DNA of 64,000 bases from Planctomycetota bacterium (GTDB lineage: Bacteria; Planctomycetota; SZUA-567). The position numbers were made by a program, and so were the translations under genes. The stretch covers positions 39,199-103,198 of the forward strand of contig JAGUZQ010000049.1 of assembly GCA_020060765.1 (NCBI GenBank). The letters are read 5' to 3'. Of this stretch, positions 20,017-30,000 are shown one piece after another (position 1 is the stretch's first letter; the number at the start of each line of letters is the position of its first letter). A model generated the notes under the pieces. It was given only the letters and a program-made list of their open reading frames with translations, did no database searches and was not told where the DNA came from.

Positions 20017-21615
20017 TTATCTTTCGACAGTAAACTTCCAGGTCGGCCCGGGGATTATTTCCACGTCTTTTGGCAGTCTATTTGTGTAGGAATTCTCGTT
20101 GCCTACCAAGTCATTGATCACCTTTTGCTCGTCTTCGATTTCCTGCACCGGGCGGACGCGCCTGGCATCAACACGCCAATAGTAGGTCTTGCCGGGAATA
20201 AGTTCCTTCTTTTTTATTTCGTAACCGACAACCACATCCAGAGTAACGCCGTCGTGTTTTTCAAAAGACGCTTCCTCGACAGCTTTTTCATCAGTGCCGA
20301 TATAGACCCGGTGATCGGTGCCATACTGATATCCCGCTTGCCAGGAGAGGGTTACTTCTCCCTCATTGTTCAGCTTAGCCTTGCTGTCATCTCCAGGAGT
20401 AGGTTCGGCGGTGGAGGCCAGAATTATATGGGCGATTCGTTCAAAAATCTCGCCCCGGGTAAACTTGTTATCCCAGGTATTGAAAAAAGAGATGTAGTAG
20501 AAATCGGCCTCGGGAACGTACAGAATCAGGGTCAGGAATCCCAAGACCGTGCCGCCGTGACCGTAGGCAGGAGTCACGCCGCTCATTTCCTCCAAGATCG
20601 CCTTGCCGTAGCCCTTGTGCCCGTCTTCCTGGGCGCAGTTCATCCGCAGGAATTTCTGCTTGGAGCAATTATGCAGCACCTTGCCACCCTTGAAGATGTC
20701 TTCGTAAAATGCCAGCAAATCGAAGGGCGTGGAAATTACGGCACCGGCCGACCAGGGGACAGTCATGGTGTAGATTGAGCAATCCTGCCAGGCGCCGGTC
20801 TCGTAAAAAGCGGTATAGCCATGCGCCATACGCGAGGTTATCCATGGTTCAGTCGCCAGAAAAGTGTCGTGCATTCCCAGCCGGTCGAAAATCCTTTCCT
20901 TGAAGATTTCAGGCAGCTTTTTTCCATCCAGTTGCTCGGCCAGTATTCCCACCAGCGTATATCCTGAATTGCTATAGGAATAATGGTAATGCTCTCCATC
21001 TTTCGCGTTAGCCGGGTCGAAAGCCGGATATCCGTCCCGCATGGCTTCCTGCATCAACTGTAGCGGCGTGTACTCGTCAAGCGCGTTATCTTCCGTCGGG
21101 TCGCTGAACTTGGGAAGTTCCGTGTAACTCCACAAACCTGAAGTCATGTCCAGGCAGCTTTCCAGATTGATTCTATCGCCGTTCTGGATAATTGAGGACA
21201 CATCCTTCGGCAAAGCTTCATTAATGGTCTGGTTGAGGCGCAGTTTGTGTTCGTATTCCTGTTGCAGGATCACGTTGGACATGAACGCCTTGGTGCAACT
21301 GCCGATGCGGAATTGCGTGGTGGGGAGGAATTTCTCCTCCGGCTTGGAAAGATTCGGCTTGCCGGAGCTGAAAAAACGCACACCCCAGTTGGGAGACTTG
21401 ATCAGCACGCCCACGCCGGGAAGAATGTTTTCCCGCGTGTAATAATCCAGAATATCGACCCATTCCTGCGGCGCTTTTTTGCAGACGCGCTGGTTGGAAG
21501 CCTCTTCCACCGGGCGGCATGGAGTCAAGGGGGGCTCTTCTCCCGCGCCGACTACGGGAGAGAAGACGAATAATCCGGCAAAAATAAGAGTAAATACCAG
21601 ACGACTCGTCTTCAC
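20017..21615 (-). CDS. Exported beta-lactamase-family serine hydrolase with fibronectin-III-like tail
   Basis: 532 residues, GTG start with AAAGGGG upstream. Signal peptide ~1-23. The hydrolase domain keeps SxxK as Ser106-Cys-Thr-Lys109, the YSN motif (Tyr214-Ser-Asn216) and HGG (His353-Gly-Gly355), as in class C beta-lactamase/esterase/D-aminopeptidase relatives. The C-terminal ~110 residues are fibronectin-III-like (EVTLSWQAGYQYGTDHRVYI). It would act in the periplasm or outside the cell on an ester, amide or D-peptide. True antibiotic hydrolysis cannot be claimed, as this superfamily is broad. It lies between the secretin gene and its inactive paralogue, and near the end of the NRPS cluster. 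Confidence 0.92.
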   Translation of the reverse strand: MKTSRLVFTLIFAGLFVFSPVVGAGEEPPLTPCRPVEEASNQRVCKKAPQEWVDILDYYTRENILPGVGVLIKSPNWGVRFFSSGKPNLSKPEEKFLPTTQFRIGSCTKAFMSNVILQQEYEHKLRLNQTINEALPKDVSSIIQNGDRINLESCLDMTSGLWSYTELPKFSDPTEDNALDEYTPLQLMQEAMRDGYPAFDPANAKDGEHYHYSYSNSGYTLVGILAEQLDGKKLPEIFKERIFDRLGMHDTFLATEPWITSRMAHGYTAFYETGAWQDCSIYTMTVPWSAGAVISTPFDLLAFYEDIFKGGKVLHNCSKQKFLRMNCAQEDGHKGYGKAILEEMSGVTPAYGHGGTVLGFLTLILYVPEADFYYISFFNTWDNKFTRGEIFERIAHIILASTAEPTPGDDSKAKLNNEGEVTLSWQAGYQYGTDHRVYIGTDEKAVEEASFEKHDGVTLDVVVGYEIKKKELIPGKTYYWRVDARRVRPVQEIEDEQKVINDLVGNENSYTNRLPKDVEIIPGPTWKFTVER

Positions 21616-21697
21616 GCAACCCCTTTCACATATTCATCACAGACGCCAATCTCGCGGTGAAACCTCGCGTCGTCACTGTCGGCCAAAAGGCTGCAAA

Positions 21698-23038
21698 CTA
21701 TTTCTTGATTCCTTCGTTTATCATCGGACGAGCGTTTTTCTCGAGATCCTGCACCGGGCCCATCCGTTCCTCAAGCTCGGAAACTATGTCGGTAAAATGA
21801 GTGGAAGAGCGGAACTTGTTGTCGATTTCCTTGGAAGCATACTCCGATTGCCGGGGAACCACGATCACGACCATCTCTTCCTGGTTGTGATCCTTCTTCT
21901 TGGAGCCGAAGAAGTAGTTCAGGATCGGCACGCGGCTGATGCCGGGGGTGCGGGAAATGTCCATCTTATAAAGCTGCTGCACCAGGCCGCTCAGTACCAA
22001 CGCCTGATTCTTCTCGAGCACCGCCCGACCAGTGTGGCTGAATTTGGTATAGAAGCGGTTGGTAGCGGCGACAGTCTGGGGAATCGTGAATTCCAGGGTG
22101 ACGGAAATATCAATCGCGCCGGAAGTGGTCAGGGTGGGCGTTACCGTCAGCTTGGTGCCGTAATCCTTCCAGACCACGGACTGGGCGTCGCTGTTATTGA
22201 GTTCGAAAGCCTGCTGGCCACCGGAATGGAAAACGGCTTCTTTTTCGTTCACGGTAGAAAGATGGGGTCTGACCAGCAATTTGAAGTCATTCTCTTCCAC
22301 GCCGAAATAGGCGCTGAGCTGGGAATTGGTGCCGCCGGCCTTTACGCCCAAACTCCAAGGCTGCGCGGTATAGGAACTGCGACCTGACGCCAAGGCTTCG
22401 CCAAAGCTGCCGGAAGTCTTGTAGGCGGAAGTAATCTTGGGATCCGGCAGAGTGATAGTGGCAGACTGCAGGCCGTCAACGCCGAACTTGTGATTGTTGT
22501 CGCGGTTAATGCGGCAGAAAATCGCGTCCACCTCGATCATCGCTTCCTTGACCTTAAGATTGATCACAGGGTTCTTGTCGTAGATTTTGGCGATATCCTC
22601 GACCCGCTTGATGTCGGGGGTGTTGTTCACCTCGCCCGACACCACCAGGCGGCCCTCGACCAGACGGAAGGTCAAACCCTTAGCGATATCGCTTTGCGCT
22701 TCCTTATTGAAGCTGAGCGCGAGTTCCTCGCTGAAGCCGGATTCGATTTTAATCAGATCATCGTAGGCGTCGTTGGTCATGGTGGTCAGGTCAACGATGT
22801 TGTCAAACTGCTGGCGCAGGCGCCAGACTAAAAACTTGGCATTAGCGGTTTTCATCTTGCCTTTGAGCAGCACCATGGTGCCGCACTTGACAACTTGGAT
22901 TCCTGATACGTCTTCCGTGCCAAGGATCAGTTCCACCTTGTCTCCGGGCAGGAAAGCGCCATCGTCGCCGGCAAACACTTTTGCTGAACACAGCGCAACC
23001 GCGCAGAGCAAGAGTCCAACGATTCTCATCCTATTCAT
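21698..23038 (-). CDS. Short outer-membrane secretin-like protein (CpaC/RcpA type)
   Basis: About 446 residues from the ATG at 23038, chosen because AAGGA sits five bases upstream; an ATG five codons earlier has no such site. Signal peptide ~1-24 (MRIVGLLLCAVALCSAKVFA). The N-terminal part holds a BON-like/secretin N segment (TFRLVEGRLVVSGEVNN). The C-terminal ~220 residues form the secretin domain with a GLVQQLYK segment and TPGISRVPILNYFFGSKKK, close to the conserved VPxLGxLF motif. Such proteins form ring pores for pili or type II/Tad secretion. No ATPase, pilin or platform gene of such a system is adjacent. It heads the hydrolase operon. Confidence 0.88.
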   Translation of the reverse strand: MNRMRIVGLLLCAVALCSAKVFAGDDGAFLPGDKVELILGTEDVSGIQVVKCGTMVLLKGKMKTANAKFLVWRLRQQFDNIVDLTTMTNDAYDDLIKIESGFSEELALSFNKEAQSDIAKGLTFRLVEGRLVVSGEVNNTPDIKRVEDIAKIYDKNPVINLKVKEAMIEVDAIFCRINRDNNHKFGVDGLQSATITLPDPKITSAYKTSGSFGEALASGRSSYTAQPWSLGVKAGGTNSQLSAYFGVEENDFKLLVRPHLSTVNEKEAVFHSGGQQAFELNNSDAQSVVWKDYGTKLTVTPTLTTSGAIDISVTLEFTIPQTVAATNRFYTKFSHTGRAVLEKNQALVLSGLVQQLYKMDISRTPGISRVPILNYFFGSKKKDHNQEEMVVIVVPRQSEYASKEIDNKFRSSTHFTDIVSELEERMGPVQDLEKNARPMINEGIKK

Positions 23039-23188
23039 AACATTCCTTTTCATTATAACTCTGACGATAAAATGAATACCGGCTCCCTAAGCCCCCGCTT
23101 CAGGATAAACTATCGATAGCATAGTCATATCTGCAAAAAACACAAGTATTTAATAGAATGTTTTTGGTTGCGGTTGAAAAAAAACGAG

Positions 23189-26100
23189 TCATCCCAGAAC
23201 TTTGCGCAAAATGGCGGTATTTCCGGCAAGCTGTTGTCCCCAAAGCATTTCGTCGTGACTGCCCTGCCCCTCATATATGGTAAAATCGCATAAAGTTACA
23301 TCTTTCCAGGCAGAACGCGACCGCGTGGTGCCGTAGCGATCGATGCTGACATCCGTTTCCGTGGTTTTATCGTTTGAACATATAATATGTATGTCGGCGG
23401 AAATCTGGCGTTCGCCCTCCTGGTAACCGGAAATATACTTGGCATAGGAGAACGCGGCCTCCGCCTGTTTCAATCGCATTTCCGCCGTCGACAGGCAACT
23501 CCGCAGGAGGGGATCGTTCATGATTTCCGCAACTTCGTTGCGCAAGACCTCATCCGGAATTTCAGATACACTCAGGCGGCGGTAGCTGTCCAGCAGAATC
23601 AGCTTGGCGACACTGTTGCCCTTCTGCTCCCACCGGCTGGCGATTTCAAAAGCAAGGTTGCCTCCACCCGAGTAACCCAACAGCAAAACCGGCTCGCTGT
23701 TGCCGTATTCGGTCAGGATTTGCTCCGATTCCGCAAAAAAAGTCTCGGGGCTTTTGAAATTGATACAGACGAACCTGTATTCAGGCAGCTTCTGGGAAAG
23801 TCCAGTATAGACAATGCTGGTCGCGCCATAAGGAGGAAAGCAGAAAACCGTTTTCTCGGCATTAGGATTGCACACAAAGACCGACTCGCACAGTTTGTCC
23901 TGCGCCGCGTCATCATGGCGCTCTATCAGCTCCGCCATATGCCGAAGGGTAGGCGCAAGGTAAGCCAGGGTCATCGGCAGTGATTTGCCGAACTCCTTGC
24001 TTACCCGCGAGACCAGGCGAACAGCCTTGAGACTGTGGCCGCCCAGCACGAAAAAGTCGTCGTCCCTGCCAGCGTCCTGCCCCAGAATATGCCGCCAGAT
24101 ACCAGCCAGTTTTTCCTCAGTTGCGCCCTGCAGATGAGACTGCGCAGTCACCGGTTCGGCGGCGATTTCCGGCAGGGACTTACGGTCGATCTTGCCGGTC
24201 GCCGTCATCGGCATATGTTCGAGGCAAACCAGTCGCGACGGCACCAGATGAGACGGCAGGCGTTTGCCCAACCAGAGGCGCAGCTCGTCGGCGGCAGGAG
24301 GATTTTTTCCAGAGTAGAATGCGTGCAACTCGTTTTCATTTTCCGCATTCTGGCGCACCGCGACGGCGCAAGCGCGCACCTCCGGGTGCTGCGACATGAC
24401 GGTTTCAACTTCTCCCGGCTCGATCCGGAAACCGCGAATCTTGACCTGCTGATCCATGCGGCCAAGGAATTCGATGTCGCCGCTTTCCAGCCAGCGCACG
24501 CGGTCGCCGGTGCGATAGATGATTTCGCCCGGGCGGAAAGGATCAGACACAAATTTCTCGGCGGTCAGTTCAGGGCGGTTGTGATAACCTTGTGCGACGC
24601 CGAGACCGCCGATAAACAGTTCTCCCACCGCGCCGACTGGCAGCAGTTTCATTTTCGCATCTAGGATATATGTCCGCTGATTGGCCAAGGGACGGCCGAT
24701 GGGACAGACCGGGAATTTTTCCGCCAGCAAGGGATTCACGTGATAGAGCGTGGAGTCAACCGTGGTTTCGGTTGGGCCGTAGACGTTCGTGATTTTTGCC
24801 TTTGCCAGGGAACTTCTGCGGATGCGTTGCACCATGCCCGCGCTCAAGCCTTCACCGCCGCAGACGATATGCAGCAGTTCCGGCTCCCCCCCCTCCCCTT
24901 CCAGCAGCATCGAACACAGACTCGGAGTGCCGTCAAGAATCTGGATTCCGGCGGAACAGAGGTAGCGGAAAAACGCCTGCGGATCCATACGCATTTCTGC
25001 ATCAATCACGTGAACAGTATCGCCCCGCGTCAGGGGCGGATAAAAGGCGCGGCTGGAGGCGTCAAAAACATAGTTCGCCACGAAAGCTTCCTGCAGGGGC
25101 TGGTCGTAAATACCGTGTACCTCGCGGACAAAGCCCTGCACGAAATTGGCGAGCGCCCGATGTGAAACCCGCACCCCCTTGGGCTTGCCGGTGGAGCCGG
25201 AAGTATGGATGACATAAACCAGATCATCGCCAGAAACAGTCAGCGCGGGTTTGTCCGAATTTTCTTTTTCATCGCGCGCAGTAACGTCAATAACCGTCGC
25301 CGAAGTAATGCCCATCAATCGCTCGCAATGGGCGTTATTGGTTAATACCAGTTTGCAATCGCAATCTTCCACGAGAAACGCGATTCTCTCGTCAGGATAC
25401 GCCGGGTCGATCGGCACATAAGCCGCGCCGGATTTCATCACGCCGATCAGAACCGCGTGCATCCAGGAATCGCGATCCATCACCACGCCGACGCACTCGC
25501 CGCAAGCCGCCTTTGCTTCCTTAATAATTCGATTGGCAATAATGTTGCTTCGGCAATTCAATTCCGCATAGGTCAGGCTGCCGTCTGTCGCGACAATCGC
25601 AGTACGTTCCGGCGTCTGCTCCGCCTGCTTTTCAAACATAGCGACCACGGTTTCATCCGTCAACACCAGCGAGATGCCTTCGCTGAAATCACGGAGAATC
25701 CGTGTCTCTTCCGCATCCGGCAGAATCGGCAGAGAAGAAACATTCGCCCCGACCTCGCACGCTACCGCCTGCGCCGCCAGCAGGAAACTATCGCGCAGCA
25801 ATGCCACCTGTTCGCCGCCGACCGCTCGGGAATTGTATTTGAGCCGCATCACGATTTCGTCACCGGGATCAAACACCGCCACGAGATTATAATTGGTATA
25901 ACCGTATAAATTCCCGGACGGCTGAATCCTGATTTGCCCATCCGTCAGAGGCTCGTCGTTCCCGGTCGGGTAATTTTCAAAAACAGTCAGGTGATCGAAA
26001 AGCTCCGCACCGCTTCCGGCAAGCGCGTTTATCTCCACCAGCGGCATCTGCTGCCACGGCATGGCGGCTGTGATTTGCGCCCTCATGCGCCTGACCAGAT

Positions 26101-27031
26101 CGGCAAAGCTTTCATTATCCCGCAACCTCACCCTCACCGGTACGGTGTTTATGCAAAGGCCGATAATGCGCTCGCTGCCGTAAATATCGGGCGACCGCCC
26201 CGAGACTACGGTGCCGAACACGATATCGTCCCGTCCGCTGAAGCGCGCCGCCACCTGTCCCCAGAGAGACTGAAACAAAACATGCAGGGTCACGCCCAGG
26301 TCAGTGGCTGCCATTTTCAGGGAGGAGGATAATTCCGCATCCAGGGAAGATTCGAGACAGGCAAAGTCAAAACCGTCCCGTGACCCTTTCCAGTTAAACA
26401 GCGGAACGGGCTGATATTCGTCCAGCGTTTCCCGCCAGAAGCTGATACCTTCAGCTTCATTCCGGCTTTCGATCTTTTTGATAAAAGAAGCGTACGGCAC
26501 CGGAGGTGGCAGCGTCGGCGATGTTCCCTCGCGGAAGGCGTAATAGGAAGACAGTAATTCCTCCTGCAACACTCCCTGGCACCAGCCGTCCATCATGAGA
26601 TGATGAACCGTGAAGATCAATACGTGGCGATCGCTAGAGAGGGCAAACAGATGCAGCCGCAGCAGGGGCGGTGTTTTCAGGTCGAAAAGTTTTTTCTGGT
26701 CTTCGTCGCAGAAGGTTTCGATTCTTCGCTGCTGCTCTTCCGGAGAATGGGAACTGATATCCTCCTGCGTCATCGCCAGCAGCACGTCCCGCAGCACAAT
26801 CTGCAAAGGGCGATCCGCGCCGGTCGCGGAAAAGAGGGTGCGGAAAACGTCGTGGCGTTTCACCAGCAGCGCCCAAGCTTTTTCAAACGCGTCGCGGTCG
26901 AGCAGGCCGGTTATTTCCAGCCGGGACTGGAGCAGATAGGCGCCCTCGCCGTCGGCCAGCGCATGGAACAGCATCCCTTCCTGCATCGGCGAAAGGGGAT
27001 AGATATTCTGCACATTAGCCTTGTCAACCAT
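23189..27031 (-). CDS. NRPS-3: C-A-T-TE terminal module
   Basis: 1280 residues. The condensation domain (~1-430) begins with NIYPLSPMQEGMLFHAL and carries HHLMMDG. This opening is typical of domains that accept a D-residue, which fits the epimerase ending NRPS-2. The adenylation domain (~450-940) has HTSGSTGKPKG, NVYGPTETT, YRTGDRVRW and the final lysine in ATGKIDRKSL. My read of its pocket code is DARDVGVVDK, closest to codes known for Glu (DAKDLGVVDK) and Gln (DAQDLGVVDK). The carrier domain has LGGHSLKAVRL. The thioesterase (~1045-1280) has GYSGGG with the later Asp and a C-terminal His (GSHDEML). It adds the last residue and releases the chain by hydrolysis or cyclisation. It starts 2 bases after NRPS-2. 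Confidence 0.93.
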   Translation of the reverse strand: MVDKANVQNIYPLSPMQEGMLFHALADGEGAYLLQSRLEITGLLDRDAFEKAWALLVKRHDVFRTLFSATGADRPLQIVLRDVLLAMTQEDISSHSPEEQQRRIETFCDEDQKKLFDLKTPPLLRLHLFALSSDRHVLIFTVHHLMMDGWCQGVLQEELLSSYYAFREGTSPTLPPPVPYASFIKKIESRNEAEGISFWRETLDEYQPVPLFNWKGSRDGFDFACLESSLDAELSSSLKMAATDLGVTLHVLFQSLWGQVAARFSGRDDIVFGTVVSGRSPDIYGSERIIGLCINTVPVRVRLRDNESFADLVRRMRAQITAAMPWQQMPLVEINALAGSGAELFDHLTVFENYPTGNDEPLTDGQIRIQPSGNLYGYTNYNLVAVFDPGDEIVMRLKYNSRAVGGEQVALLRDSFLLAAQAVACEVGANVSSLPILPDAEETRILRDFSEGISLVLTDETVVAMFEKQAEQTPERTAIVATDGSLTYAELNCRSNIIANRIIKEAKAACGECVGVVMDRDSWMHAVLIGVMKSGAAYVPIDPAYPDERIAFLVEDCDCKLVLTNNAHCERLMGITSATVIDVTARDEKENSDKPALTVSGDDLVYVIHTSGSTGKPKGVRVSHRALANFVQGFVREVHGIYDQPLQEAFVANYVFDASSRAFYPPLTRGDTVHVIDAEMRMDPQAFFRYLCSAGIQILDGTPSLCSMLLEGEGGEPELLHIVCGGEGLSAGMVQRIRRSSLAKAKITNVYGPTETTVDSTLYHVNPLLAEKFPVCPIGRPLANQRTYILDAKMKLLPVGAVGELFIGGLGVAQGYHNRPELTAEKFVSDPFRPGEIIYRTGDRVRWLESGDIEFLGRMDQQVKIRGFRIEPGEVETVMSQHPEVRACAVAVRQNAENENELHAFYSGKNPPAADELRLWLGKRLPSHLVPSRLVCLEHMPMTATGKIDRKSLPEIAAEPVTAQSHLQGATEEKLAGIWRHILGQDAGRDDDFFVLGGHSLKAVRLVSRVSKEFGKSLPMTLAYLAPTLRHMAELIERHDDAAQDKLCESVFVCNPNAEKTVFCFPPYGATSIVYTGLSQKLPEYRFVCINFKSPETFFAESEQILTEYGNSEPVLLLGYSGGGNLAFEIASRWEQKGNSVAKLILLDSYRRLSVSEIPDEVLRNEVAEIMNDPLLRSCLSTAEMRLKQAEAAFSYAKYISGYQEGERQISADIHIICSNDKTTETDVSIDRYGTTRSRSAWKDVTLCDFTIYEGQGSHDEMLWGQQLAGNTAILRKVLG

Positions 27032-27033
27032 GC

Positions 27034-30000
27034 TCAGATTCCCGCCAGAAAATCGTCGATGCCGCCTGCCACGAAGCCCGCGTAGTCAACGGTCTGCTCC
27101 AGGCTCGACATCTTCCCAGAAAGATTTTCCAGTTCCTGCACATAAAGCTTCAGCAGTTCCTCCACCGCGTCGGCGGCAAGTTCGCCTGCGTCAAAGGACA
27201 GACCGATTTCCAGTTCCTCATCCGTAGCCAGCAGCACCGCACTTAGGCTTTCGCCGGTGTGATTCGCCGCAGACACGGCGGATTCGTCGCCGGTAGAGAG
27301 CAATTCATACAAGTCATTGTCGCCGGTTCCGTCCATCTGTCCCAGATAGTTGAAACTGATCGCGGGATTGATCGGCGCGATACGTTCAGGGCAAAGATAC
27401 CGCAGCATTCCATAGCCAATGCCATGCAACGGCACCTTGGCCAAATCCTCCTCCACCCGCCGGGCAGCCAGCGCCGCATCCGATTCTCCGCCAAGATCAA
27501 GCACCATTGGCCAAGAAGAAGTGAACCAGCCCACGGTACGAGTGACGTCGATCGCCGGATCAATCGGTTCGCGTCCGTGACTTTCCAACAGGATGGTAGT
27601 TTTCCCTATTCCCTGCCATTTTTTCAGCGCAACTCCAAACGCAGCCAACAACAGCGGCAAAGCCGACTGTTCCGACCGGCTGGCAAAGATTCCCTGCACA
27701 CGCGACAGTTTCATTCTAGTTTCAGCCAGCCGGGAAATACCCTTTTGCGAACCAGAGGTTTTTAGCGTATCGCCTGTCTGCGCGACGACACTTTCCCAAT
27801 ACGGTTTTTCACTTGCCAGAGTATTTCCCGCCGCATATCTGGCGACGGCCTCGCTCCAGGTTTTAAAAGAATGAGTCTTGCGGGGCAGCGACGGTTTCCG
27901 GTCGGCCAGGATATCCCGCAACGCGGAATCGAAATCCTCCATCAGAATGCGCCACGAAACCCCGTCTATGACGAGGTGATGGAAAACCAGCAGCAAACGG
28001 TCGAAATCCCGGCAACGGAAAAGCACAACCCGCAGCAGCGGCGAGGAATCAAACCTGAACAGACGGTGAATCTCAGTCGAACGCGCGGCAACCGCCTCGG
28101 CTGGCGCGGACTCGTCTTTCAGGTCTACTTCCGAAAATGGAATCGGCATATCTGTACCGTTAATGCAGAGACTTCTGCCGTCGCAAGTCAGGCGCAACAT
28201 ATCATGGTGGCCCAGCAAGGTATTCAGCGCCTGCCTGACAACCGCTCCATTGAGTTTTCGCTTGAGTTTAAGCAGGACTGATTGATTGAAATGTTGCGGC
28301 TCCGGGAACGCCGATTCGAAAAACCATTCCAGTATCGGAGTTCTGCCGATTTCTCCCGTGACGGGAGACTGGTCGATTTCGCCCACCCCTTTTTTCAGCA
28401 CAGGCGCCAGTTCCGCCACGGTGGGGAATTGGAAAAACGCGCCCGCGCTGATTTCCCAGCCCTGTGACCGCAGGCGAGAGACGCATTGGATCGTGCGGAT
28501 CGAGTCGATGCCCAGGGAAAAGAAATTGTCGTGAATGCCGAAGGAATCGACTTTCAGTATTTCCTGCATTATGGATAAAAGCACCTGCTCCGCTTCGTCA
28601 CGAGCGGCGATAGCCTCGTTCGCGGAAGCGACCTCCGGCTTGGGCAAGGCCGCGCGATTGATCTTGCCGCTGCTGTTGATCGGCATCGCGCCTAACTCGA
28701 CCAGAAAGGAAGGAACCATGTAATGCGGCAGCAACCGCGCCAAGTGCTGGCGCAATGCCTCCCGGTCGCAGCCTCCGGCGCGGGGCACATAGTAACCCGC
28801 CAAGCTGTACCGTCCCTCGCCTTCGGACATAACCTCTACACACCCGGTTTCCACATTTCCATAACTGTTCAGCACGGTCTCGATTTCACCCGGTTCAATG
28901 CGGTAGCCATTAATCTTAACCTGCTGGTCAAGTCGACCGACAAAGAGAATGGAACCGTCCTCTTCCCAGCGCACGCGGTCACCGGTCCGATACATGCGCC
29001 GCCGACTGTCGAAAGGATGCGGAACAAAAGCGGCGGCGGTGAGTTCTGGTTGATTGATATATTCCAGCGCCAGACCCGCATCGCTGACGCAAAGTTCGCC
29101 TTCCACGCCGACCGGCACCTGACACAGATTTGAATCCAGGATCAGGATTTCCGTATCGATAACGGGCTGTCCAATCGGAATACCTAACGGATAAACCAGA
29201 GCCGGATCAACCTGATACCAACTGCTGCACACGGAATCCTCAGTCGGGCCATACGCATTAACATAGGTTTTCGACTGGCTGTAGTGCAGCGCATCGGCGG
29301 AGTAGGCAGCCTCGCCCGCAGTCTTGATCAACTCCACTGTCGGCAATTCCGCACGGTTCAACAGGCGGAGGTAAGACGGAGGCAGCAGGATAAAATTCAC
29401 CTTATGCCGCAACAGCAATTCCTGGTATTTTTCAACATCCAGCAACACTTCCCGCGTGACCGGCACGGTGCAGCCTCCGGTCAGCAGCATCATCAACAGC
29501 TCAAACACGCTGGCGTCAAACGAAAGCGAGGCAAACTGCGTCAGTCGCCATTGCTTATCTCCCAGAAGCCGCAGATGAACGTCACGCGCGCGGTCGACAA
29601 TACCGCAGTGCGGCAGCAAAACCCCTTTCGGCCTGCCGGTCGAGCCGGAGGTAAAGATAATATAAGCTTCGGATTCAGGCGTAATCGCAACTTCGGGACG
29701 CTCGGTCGACGCGGAAACGGAATCGGCAAACGCGAGTGTCCTAGCTCCGGCAGGACATTTCTCCAGAAGCGTCGGCTCGGTAATCAGCACCGACAAAGAT
29801 GCGACCTCGGCCTGATAGCGGATGCGCTCCGCCGGATGCTCTTCCTCAAACGGTACATACACGCACCCCGCCTTGAGAATGCCCAGCAACACCTGCGCTA
29901 TCCGATGATCCCGTTTCAGCAGGACACCTACCCGACTGCCGACTTCAAGACTACATTCCGCCAGCAACCAATTCGCAATGCGATTTGATTCACTATCCAG

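Noticed and set aside
20017..21615. Calling the active hydrolase an antibiotic-resistance beta-lactamase
   Set aside because: SxxK, YxN and HxG are shared by esterases, D-aminopeptidases and class C PBPs; the fibronectin-like tail and length do not fit a resistance enzyme.
23160..23188. Terminator after NRPS-3
   Set aside because: A run of eight T on the minus strand follows the stop, but I could find no stable stem before it.
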